Made by a program: the position numbers and the translations under genes. From positions 16,226 to 80,225 of the forward strand of contig NZ_PYIX02000020.1 in the NCBI RefSeq assembly GCF_003024515.2: a DNA stretch of 64,000 bases, in the 5' to 3' direction. Below, one piece after another: positions 57,119-64,000 of this stretch (positions are counted from its first letter, which is position 1; every line of letters begins with the position of its first letter). A model generated the notes under the pieces. That model did no database searches, was not told the origin of the DNA, and worked only from the letters and a program-made list of their open reading frames with translations. The stretch comes from Acinetobacter sichuanensis (GTDB lineage: Bacteria > Pseudomonadota > Gammaproteobacteria > Pseudomonadales > Moraxellaceae).

Positions 57119-59149
57119 ATGTTGCCATCAGAAGATCAAGAAAAGATGCATCCTCATCAATGGACAGCACAAAGTTTATTGAATATTGCCCCTGCATTGA
57201 TGCAAGTATTTCAAGATCAATGGGCATATTTACAGGATATTAATGCGGAAAATATGCTGCAAATTTGTCATTCACCGCAACACATCTCAATCGCGAACGG
57301 TCTGTTTGTGATTGAATTTGATGAAGAAGTTCTTATAAGGTTGAATAAACCCAATAAAGAACTTTCCTTTGAAAAAATTTCCCAATTTATTTTACAACAC
57401 ATTCTATTTTTTACAGGTCATCAGGTTGCTCAACATCCCACAACTGTTAAAACCAATGTACAACTTTTACGTCAAACTTTAATCGAACAGATATTTGAAT
57501 GGGTAGATGCAGAAAATCGGATTGAACAATTTTTATATACAATTTCACAGCAAGATGCACACGCTATAGATCATTTATTGATGCAACAAAACTATTATGA
57601 TCAGGCTTATTTAACAAAATTTGTGGAGATTGGACAGACGATCCCATTAGAAGTGGAATTGAATTTAAAGCATTTATGTTTGGCAAATTCAGTCCAAGGT
57701 GAACAGCTTATTTCGGTACAAGCTTTAATTCCACATTATGAAAAATTTTGCTTTTCAGCACAGTGGTTTATGCCAAAAGCCATTTATGATTTAGTACGAT
57801 GTTTTTATCCAGAACAATTTCATTTGGTTGATCTTCTCAATAAGAAAACAGATTTTTCCTTGTTGATGCAACATGCTCAAGAAAAACCACACATGTTACC
57901 TTTTGCAAAACTCATGCATCGTGGCTATTGGCAATATCAAAATTTATTAGATAAAAAACAATTTTTAGATGCAAAAAGTGTGTATTGGGATGAGTCATTA
58001 TTGGCTCGCCGTCCTGTTTTTTATCAAACAAAAACTGTAAATTGGCTGTTTAAACAAAGCTTTGAACTCAATTTATGGATCAGCCAATCGATTCAAAGCC
58101 CAAATTTGCGTGTCGCAATCACGGCATTAAGTTTAGTCGATTGTAGCTATGTGCATCCTCATGTCATTTTAATGACTTTAAAATATTTTCACAATATTGC
58201 AGCGCGTTTGTTATTGGCAGATTGTCATGCGCTCGCCATACAACAACACTGGTTTTTACAAGCAGAAAATACACAGTATCGTTTAAATGGTCATACTGAA
58301 CATTTAGAACAAAAAATGGTGATCAGTTCTTCGATGTTATATATTGAAGAATGGCTCGCATTACTGCATATTTTGTCGCAGAAAAATCCAAAAATCATTA
58401 AACAAAGTTATTTAAAACTCAGTCGGGCAATGCAAGCTTATATGATTTTTTTGCATCAAACTGTGCAGAACATTCCATCCGAGTTATATGAATTTATTGA
58501 ACCTTCAGCGCAACAACACGATGATTTTTTTAAAACTTTAAAACAATATCAGATCAGTGTGTCGGATTTTAGACAACATTTTAAACATTATATACCACAT
58601 CAAAATCGCAGTATGAGTATTTTTGATTCTTATGTTGCGGATTATTTGCTTGAACATTTTTCCCAACAGAAAGTCTTGAATAAAAATATGACTTGGCAAG
58701 GTTTGTTTCAACATGCTTATGAATGGCATCAGCAGCTTGAGTTTGATGTGGCATTAAGTCATTTGAAATATAAAGTAAATATTGAAGAATGGGAGCGGTT
58801 GTCACCTGAAGCTGTCATTTATTTTGAAGAATGGTATTTTGAAGAATTACATCAGTTACAACGTGTCATTCAAGAATCTGTAGATTATAAACATTGCTTA
58901 GCGCATGTTTATGCAGAGCGTATGTCCGTTTATGAATATGTCGCATTTCATGTCTATGCAGAACAAAATCCTGAACAATGTTTAACTTTAGGCTGTTTGT
59001 ATCAAAATGGGCAGTTACAATTTGATCAGTTGAAATATCCGAGTAATCGTGCCGCAGATGAAGCATGTTTAAATAAAGTCTACGCATTTATTGCAGAATT
59101 TAATTTAACACTTCGTAAAAAAGCAGCAGATGCACGGATTTTCGCTTAA
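57119..59149 (+). CDS. Large protein of unknown function
   Basis: 676 aa; I do not recognise a family. Rich in Gln, His, Leu and aromatics, mostly predicted helical by appearance, no signal peptide, no membrane segment, no catalytic motif visible. There is an atypically long run of large soluble helices, for example NIAPALMQVFQDQWAYL near the start and EWYFEELHQLQRVIQE near residue 575. The gene is followed 61 bases later by a PIF1-like helicase in the same direction, so they may be co-transcribed. Confidence 0.75.
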   Translation: MLPSEDQEKMHPHQWTAQSLLNIAPALMQVFQDQWAYLQDINAENMLQICHSPQHISIANGLFVIEFDEEVLIRLNKPNKELSFEKISQFILQHILFFTGHQVAQHPTTVKTNVQLLRQTLIEQIFEWVDAENRIEQFLYTISQQDAHAIDHLLMQQNYYDQAYLTKFVEIGQTIPLEVELNLKHLCLANSVQGEQLISVQALIPHYEKFCFSAQWFMPKAIYDLVRCFYPEQFHLVDLLNKKTDFSLLMQHAQEKPHMLPFAKLMHRGYWQYQNLLDKKQFLDAKSVYWDESLLARRPVFYQTKTVNWLFKQSFELNLWISQSIQSPNLRVAITALSLVDCSYVHPHVILMTLKYFHNIAARLLLADCHALAIQQHWFLQAENTQYRLNGHTEHLEQKMVISSSMLYIEEWLALLHILSQKNPKIIKQSYLKLSRAMQAYMIFLHQTVQNIPSELYEFIEPSAQQHDDFFKTLKQYQISVSDFRQHFKHYIPHQNRSMSIFDSYVADYLLEHFSQQKVLNKNMTWQGLFQHAYEWHQQLEFDVALSHLKYKVNIEEWERLSPEAVIYFEEWYFEELHQLQRVIQESVDYKHCLAHVYAERMSVYEYVAFHVYAEQNPEQCLTLGCLYQNGQLQFDQLKYPSNRAADEACLNKVYAFIAEFNLTLRKKAADARIFA

Positions 59150-59210
59150 AAACTTAACATTTATGGCAAAAATCGTTAGGCTATAGCAGTCTGATAAGGT
59201 CTAGGTTGTT

Positions 59211-60926
59211 ATGAAACAAGAAACTGCACTTAAATTAATGAAAACAGGTGAAAATGTCTTTTTGACAGGTTCCGCAGGTGCAGGAAAGACCTATACTTTA
59301 AATCAATACATCAACTATTTAAAAGTGCGAAAAGTTCCTGTAGCGATCACCGCATCTACAGGCATTGCAGCAACGCATATGAATGGAATGACAATCCATA
59401 CATGGGCAGGGATTGGAATTAAAGACATACTTTCAGACGATGATTTAAAGCGGATGAAAGAACGTAAATACTTAAAAGAACATTTAGAAAATGCCCAAGT
59501 TTTGATTATTGATGAGATTTCGATGTTGCATGCAAAGCAACTCAATTTAGTCAATCAAGTTCTAAAATACTTTAAAGAATCCGATGAAGCTTTTGGGGGT
59601 ATTCAAGTGATTGCTGCTGGAGATTTTTTCCAGTTACCGCCTGTAGGCAAAAATGATGAAAAAAATCGAGATAAATTCTGTTTTATGTCAAATGCTTGGG
59701 TTGAGGCGAAGTTTCGTGTGTGTTATTTAACGGAGCAACATCGCCAAGATGATTCTGCATTAAATGATATTTTAAATGCGATTCGAGCGCAGAGTATTCA
59801 AGCACAGCATATTCAGGCTTTACAAGCGACAAAAAATCAAGATATTGGCGATACTTATACCCGTTTATATACACATAATATGGATGTCGATAGTCTTAAT
59901 TTTAAACATTTAAATGAAATTTCAGGTAAAGAACATCAGTTTGTTGCTGTCACAGATGGCAATGAAAAACTCATTGAAACCTTAAAGTCTTCAGTACGTG
60001 CGCCTGATGAGTTAACGCTAAAAAAACATGCCAAAGTGATGTTTGTAAAAAACAATTTTGATATGGGCTATATTAACGGCAGTCTGGGTGAAGTGATTGG
60101 TTTTGAAGAAGATGATGAATTAGGCATTTTGCCAAAAGTTAAACTCAATGACGGAACAACATTATTAGTAGAGCCTGAAACATGGTCAGTGGATAATGAT
60201 GCAGGTAAAACCATTGCGAGTTTACAACAAGTACCTTTGCGTTTGGCTTGGGCGATCACGATCCATAAATCACAAGGCATGACACTAGAAGCAGCGGAGA
60301 TTAATCTCACACATACCTTTGAAAAAGGACAAGGCTATGTCGCACTTTCACGTTTAAAATCTATAGATGGATTACGTTTACTTGGTTTTAATGAGCAAGC
60401 TTTAGAGTTAGACAGTTTAGCCATTAAAGCAGATCGACGTTTTCAGGAGTTATCAACGGAAGCCGAACAGAATTTTGCAGAAACGGACTTAACAGTACAA
60501 CACAATGCATTTATTCGTCATTGTGGAGGGACTTTAAATGCAACTGAAATTCAACGCAATGAGAAAAAGCTGGCAAAAAATAATGGCAAAACCAGCTATG
60601 CCACAGCAACTTTAGATGAAACACGTGAATTATTTGAAAATGGTTATGACATTCAAGATATTGCACAAGAACGTGGTTTGACCCCTGCAACGATTATTAA
60701 CCATTTAGCCAAACTACATCGTGAACAAGGTTTAGATATTTCAGTGGCAAGCCCAGATGAAAATGTACTAGAGCAAGTTCGGAAAATTTATAAAAAACTG
60801 CAAAAAAGACAAGATCCAAGTCATTTTAGTGAAGATGGCAACATAAAGTTGCGTCCTATAGTCGAGCTAAGTAGTCCTCGTATGGGATATGACCAAGTAC
60901 GCTTGGCATTATTATTTATTGAATAA
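59211..60926 (+). CDS. PIF1/RecD2-like helicase with C-terminal helix-turn-helix
   Basis: 571 aa. Superfamily 1B 5'-3' helicase: Walker A GSAGAGKTYTLNQY near residue 20, TASTGIAATHMNG, Walker B LIIDEISMLHA, GDFFQLPPV, TEQHRQDD and the C-terminal ATP-site motif AITIHKSQGMTL plus YVALSRLKS. Residues about 470-510 (ETRELFENGYDIQDIAQERGLTPATIINHLAKLH in part) form a helicase-associated HTH domain. PIF1 helicases unwind G-quadruplexes and R-loops; the role here is inferred from family. Confidence 0.87.
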   Translation: MKQETALKLMKTGENVFLTGSAGAGKTYTLNQYINYLKVRKVPVAITASTGIAATHMNGMTIHTWAGIGIKDILSDDDLKRMKERKYLKEHLENAQVLIIDEISMLHAKQLNLVNQVLKYFKESDEAFGGIQVIAAGDFFQLPPVGKNDEKNRDKFCFMSNAWVEAKFRVCYLTEQHRQDDSALNDILNAIRAQSIQAQHIQALQATKNQDIGDTYTRLYTHNMDVDSLNFKHLNEISGKEHQFVAVTDGNEKLIETLKSSVRAPDELTLKKHAKVMFVKNNFDMGYINGSLGEVIGFEEDDELGILPKVKLNDGTTLLVEPETWSVDNDAGKTIASLQQVPLRLAWAITIHKSQGMTLEAAEINLTHTFEKGQGYVALSRLKSIDGLRLLGFNEQALELDSLAIKADRRFQELSTEAEQNFAETDLTVQHNAFIRHCGGTLNATEIQRNEKKLAKNNGKTSYATATLDETRELFENGYDIQDIAQERGLTPATIINHLAKLHREQGLDISVASPDENVLEQVRKIYKKLQKRQDPSHFSEDGNIKLRPIVELSSPRMGYDQVRLALLFIE

Positions 60927-61121
60927 ATTCTTATAAAGACCGCTTGTATTTTTTTAGTCAAAACAATAGTCAAAACAATCATTGCTTAAAATAGATAGAT
61001 GATTGTTTTGGCTTATTGAATTTAGGCTTGTTTAATCTGCCATTTTTAAAATATTTATAAAAGGTGACTTGAGTTTTTTATAGATAATGGCATAGTGATT
61101 GCTACACAATAATAAATATTA

Positions 61122-61308
61122 TTGCAGGAGAGATGTCTTCTGTAGACACGCCGAAGGAGCAACGACCCCGGAAACTCTCAGGCAAAAGGACTGTAATAAT
61201 AAACAAGATCTGGAGAGTAGTCATTTAGGTGACTCACCGAAGGGGATGGAAAAAATACATAGGTGTGTATTTGTATCCGAAGCTCTCAGGTACCAATGAC
61301 AGATGGGG
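61122..61308 (+). ncRNA. Tandem glycine riboswitch
   Basis: Two glycine aptamers in a row. The first (about 61127-61195) has GGAGAG, GCCGAAGGAGCAA and CTCTCAGGCAAAAGGAC. The second (about 61208-61305) has GGAGAG, CACCGAAGGGGATGG, CTCTCAGGTACCAATGACAGA. The conserved cores and P1 pairings (e.g. ATCT 61208 with AGAT 61301) are visible. It ends 36 bases before a DadA-like gene with AAAGGAG, so it would induce oxidative amino-acid breakdown when glycine is high. That gene is now broken. Confidence 0.95.
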
Positions 61309-61344
61309 CATACATGAAATTTTGTATTTCAAAGGAGTATGCAC

Positions 61345-62439
61345 ATGCGTCATATTGTTGTAATTGGTGCGGGAATCACAGGTGTAACAACAGCTTATGA
61401 ATTAGCCCAACTTGGTTATGCTGTCACTGTTATAGACAGACATCTTTTTCCTGCAATGGATACTTCTTTTGCCAATGGTGGACAATTATCTGCTTGTAAT
61501 GCAGAAGTTTGGAATCAAAAAGCCACAGTACTCAAGGGTATAAAGTGGATGTCTAAAAAAAATGCACCTTTATTATTAAATCCTTCTTTTAGTTTGCATA
61601 AATATAGCTGGCTAATGGAGTTTTTAGGAAATATTAAACATTATCAAGCCAATACCAAAGAAACAGTACGTTTAGCCTTGTTGGCAAGAGCACGTTTATT
61701 TGAAATTGCAGAACAAGAAAAAATTCAGTTTGACTTAGAAAAACGTGGAATTTTACATTTTTATCATAATGAAGCTGATTATAAGGTTGCAACCTCAGTC
61801 AACGATTTATTGTGTGCAGGTGGTTTAGAGCGCCATGCAATTACTCCTGAGGAAATTACTCAAATTGAGCCGAGTTTAACAGGCAATTATTATGGTGGTT
61901 TTTATTGTCCTAAAGATGCAACAGGTGATATTCATAAGTTTACGATGGGCTTAGCCAAAGCTTCAGAACGATATGGCGTAAAATATTTGTTTGGAATGGA
62001 AGTTGCACATATAGAACGCAATTTACAAGGTATTCATATTCAGTACCATCCAAGTGCAGTCAATATGCAACAAGATTATACGGCTTTAGCTCAAATTTCT
62101 GCGGATGCCATTGTCATTTGTGGTGGGGTGGGAAGTTATCAATTAGCAGAAAAAATGGGTGATCGAGTGAATATTTATCCTGTTAAAGGGTATTCGATTA
62201 CAGTGCAACTTGAAGATGAAGATAGCCAAAAAGGTGCGCCATGGGTCAGTTTATTAGATGAAAGTGCAAAAATTGTAACTTCACGCTTAGGTAAAAATCG
62301 TTTGCGTATCGCAGGTACTGCGGAGTTTAATGGCTATAATCGAGATATTCGCGCAGATCGTATTCAGCCTTTGGTTGATTGGGCAAATCATAGTTATAGT
62401 GTCACACTATGCCCATCTATGCCAAAACGGTACATATAG
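61345..62439 (+). pseudogene. D-amino acid dehydrogenase-like oxidoreductase (DadA family), 3'-truncated
   Basis: 364 aa from ATG 61345 (AAAGGAG 7 bases upstream). N-terminal FAD motif VVIGAGITGVTTAYELAQLG, then FANGGQLS, CPKDATGDIHKF, CGGVGSYQL and SRLGKNRLRIAGTAEF, the DadA/GlyOx layout. Family members run to about 420 aa and end with a GLRPM...GHGTLGWT-type segment. Here homology stops after QPLVDWANH (near 62393) and the last 15 residues look random. The break coincides with the edge of an integrase-bearing element, so the gene was probably cut by its insertion. Activity is doubtful: part of the FAD domain is missing. Confidence 0.85.
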
Positions 62440-62487
62440 ATTGTTGTTATCAATTATTTATACGGTTTGTCTTTGCCAAACTATGCC
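62407..62487. repeat. Phased heptamer repeats near the element end
   Basis: CTATGCC occurs at 62407 and 62417, and CTTTGCC/CTATGCC at 62471 and 62481: two pairs, each stepped by exactly 10 bases. They lie between the truncated dadA and the integrase gene, the place expected for arm-type integrase sites. Confidence 0.6.
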
Positions 62488-62514
62488 ACAAATACTTATA
62501 CTAAGCCACCAAAT

Positions 62515-62538
62515 ATATGTACATAATAGTGTACATAT
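62515..62538. promoter_or_regulatory. Inverted repeat upstream of the integrase gene
   Basis: ATATGTACA and TGTACATAT, perfect 9-bp arms with 6-base spacer. A third TGTACAT at 62571-62577 lies just before the integrase ribosome site. Probably an operator for integrase control. Confidence 0.6.
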
Positions 62539-62586
62539 TTAATGTTTTAAATAGATTGTAGTGAATTTTGTGTACATGGAGAGATT

Positions 62587-63795
62587 ATGGCATTAACTGA
62601 AGCGTGGCTCAAGACAAATAATAGCAAGCCAAGAGAAAGGGTTGAGGAATTTTCCGATCGAGATAGTATGAGTGTTAGAGTCTCAATGAGAGGAAAAATT
62701 GTTTTTCAATTGAGATATAGAATAGCTGGCAAGGGGCAAAGATTGGATATAGGTACATACCCCCATATCTCATTAAAAGATGCTAGAGCAAAGGCGCAAG
62801 AATTCAGATTGATGCTTGATGAGGGTAAAAATCCCAAAAAAGAAGTTATGCTTGAACAAGAAAAATATAACTCAGAAAAAACACTAATAGAGCTTTTTGA
62901 TTTATGGTTTACTGAATATTATGAACCAAAAATAAAACAATCCCATGAGATTCGAAGAACATTTGAGATTTATGTCTTCCCAAGTAAGGCTAAGGCACCA
63001 GTGAATAGAATGAGCCTGCATGACTGGTTGGTGATAATTGAACCGCTTGCAAAAACAAAACCATCTGTAGCAGGGCGTATTTTAAGTATCTCAAAGCAAA
63101 TGTTGAAGTGGGCAGTTAAAAGACAACACCTCGATAAAAACGTCTTAGTTGATCTATATGCAAAATCAGACCTAGGGATTGAAAAACAAAAAACCTCGAG
63201 AGTTTTAAATGATTCTGAGTTAAAAGTTATTCTGGAAGCACTTCGCGACTCAACCATGACTCTTAAAAATAAAATTTTTGTTGAGCTGTGTCTAATTTAC
63301 GGATGTCGAAATGGTGAGCTAAGGAGAGCCAAAAAAACAGATTTTGATTTTGAAAAAATGATATGGACCGTACCTGTTGAGCACAATAAAATTGGAAAGA
63401 AAACAGGTCGTGATATTATTAGACCAATCCTGCCGTACACTGAAAAATTAATCAAACAAGCTTTTGCTTTCAATAAAACCAATCATTTTATTTTAGCAAA
63501 AGACAATGAAATCCCAAGCCCTCAATTTGCTTTACATTTTCCAAAAAATTTAATGCTTTGGGTGGGGAGAAACAAAGAGCTTACAATGAAACATTGGTCA
63601 ATGCACGATTTGCGCCGTACAGCTCGAACCAACTTTAGCTCCATGACAACACGTGATATTGCAGAAATTATGGTGGGGCATGTATTACCATCAATTCAAG
63701 GCACTTATGATTATTATGATTATCTAGATGAGCAAAAAGAAGCTTATCAAAAATGGATTGATAGGCTTCATGTACTTAAGAGTGAGATACAGTAG
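62587..63795 (+). CDS. int: Tyrosine recombinase integrase (P4-like, with Arm-binding domain)
   Basis: 402 aa; GGAGAG 3-8 bases before ATG. N-terminal DUF4102-type arm-binding domain (KIVFQLRYRIAGKGQRLDIGTYPHISLKDARAKA in part), central SAM-like domain, and catalytic domain with Arg in YGCRNGELRRA, HDLRRTARTN (His-x-x-Arg), GH in VGHVLPS, and Tyr in GTYDYYDY. AGA codons are much commoner than in the housekeeping genes here, which fits horizontal origin. It directs site-specific insertion, probably into the neighbouring dadA-like gene. Overlaps the next gene by 20 bases at the 3' end. Confidence 0.92.
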   Translation: MALTEAWLKTNNSKPRERVEEFSDRDSMSVRVSMRGKIVFQLRYRIAGKGQRLDIGTYPHISLKDARAKAQEFRLMLDEGKNPKKEVMLEQEKYNSEKTLIELFDLWFTEYYEPKIKQSHEIRRTFEIYVFPSKAKAPVNRMSLHDWLVIIEPLAKTKPSVAGRILSISKQMLKWAVKRQHLDKNVLVDLYAKSDLGIEKQKTSRVLNDSELKVILEALRDSTMTLKNKIFVELCLIYGCRNGELRRAKKTDFDFEKMIWTVPVEHNKIGKKTGRDIIRPILPYTEKLIKQAFAFNKTNHFILAKDNEIPSPQFALHFPKNLMLWVGRNKELTMKHWSMHDLRRTARTNFSSMTTRDIAEIMVGHVLPSIQGTYDYYDYLDEQKEAYQKWIDRLHVLKSEIQ

Positions 63796-63991
63796 TTGAA
63801 TGTTGCCTGCACTCTTGTATCCATTTTGTGATTTCAGATTCCGAAAATTTGTGTGATGCACCGCCTTTGGATCTAATGACTGGCTGTGGAAAATCCACGC
63901 CAGTATAATGTCTGTGATTTGGTCCAATCCATCGTTTAAGAGTTCGTGTACCGATTTTCAACAGCTCACAAACCTCTGTTGATGTAAGCAA
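63776..63991 (-). CDS. AlpA-family/excisionase-like DNA-binding protein
   Basis: 71 aa with a TTG start, GGAG 6 bases upstream at the window edge. MerR-type winged helix: MLTSTEVCELLKIGTRTLKRWI, then FPQPVIRSKGGASHKFSESEITKWI. AlpA-like proteins of P4-type islands help excision and regulate integrase. Convergent with int. The element continues beyond the window. Confidence 0.82.
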   Translation of the reverse strand: MLTSTEVCELLKIGTRTLKRWIGPNHRHYTGVDFPQPVIRSKGGASHKFSESEITKWIQECRQHSTTVSHS

Positions 63992-64000
63992 ATGATCTCC

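Noticed and set aside
61099..61299. 66-codon frame across 61.1-61.3 kb
   Set aside because: It lies entirely over the glycine riboswitch RNA, whose conserved core explains the sequence.

Overview
The window reads as chromosomal DNA of an Acinetobacter-like gammaproteobacterium. It is AT-rich, its genes are ben/cat-type benzoate genes with a BenM-like LysR regulator and a perfect BenM/CatM-type operator, and it has a DcaP-like porin and BenK/BenE transporters, a combination typical of that genus. Species cannot be fixed from the sequence alone.

Layout. 1-2.7 kb: a partial ferredoxin and the tRNA hydroxylation gene trhP, then a MerR regulator facing a CDF metal exporter. 2.9-21.4 kb: a large Ter (tellurium-resistance-like) stress cluster. 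It has a left arm on the + strand (three TerY VWA proteins, one of them frameshifted, a TerD protein, a PP2C phosphatase and a kinase). Next comes a minus-strand biosynthetic arm (ATP-grasp, two phosphoribosyltransferase-fold proteins, a HAD phosphatase, a CitE-like lyase). The right + strand arm is TerA-TerD-TerC-TerD-TerF-AIM24-TerD. TerB and TelA are not present. 22.2-32.9 kb: benzoate catabolism, with catA-benABCDE on the minus strand, benM divergent, then benK and a DcaP-like porin. 33-44 kb: ordinary chromosomal genes (EamA transporter, MocR regulator, PLD lipoprotein, class III alcohol dehydrogenase, aromatic aminotransferase, esterase). 42.8-46.4 kb: a GGDEF-EAL protein, then a DAHP synthase preceded by two tandem small ORFs extremely rich in Phe/Tyr/Trp; the first sits in front of a textbook chain of alternative hairpins ending in a terminator. 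46.5-61 kb: TetR with SDR and a hydroxychromene-carboxylate-isomerase-like gene, a dapB-like gene broken by a one-base frameshift, aldehyde and alcohol dehydrogenases around a GAF-domain regulator, a large unknown protein and a PIF1-like helicase. 61.1-64 kb: a tandem glycine riboswitch feeding a DadA-like oxidase gene whose 3' end is lost, apparently at the junction with an integrative element (tyrosine integrase plus AlpA-like protein) that runs off the window.

How the parts work together. The ben/cat genes import benzoate (BenK, BenE, porin), convert it to catechol (BenABCD) and cleave the ring (CatA) under BenM-type control; catB/catC are not here. The Ter arms look like one phospho-signalling and surface-stress system: TerY-phosphatase-kinase as signalling core, TerD-family calcium-binding proteins and membrane TerC as effectors, and a biosynthetic arm probably making an unknown nucleotide- or peptide-like compound. 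The DAHP synthase leader region would couple entry into aromatic amino-acid synthesis to Phe/Tyr/Trp tRNA charging, and is the best candidate here for an undescribed regulatory arrangement.
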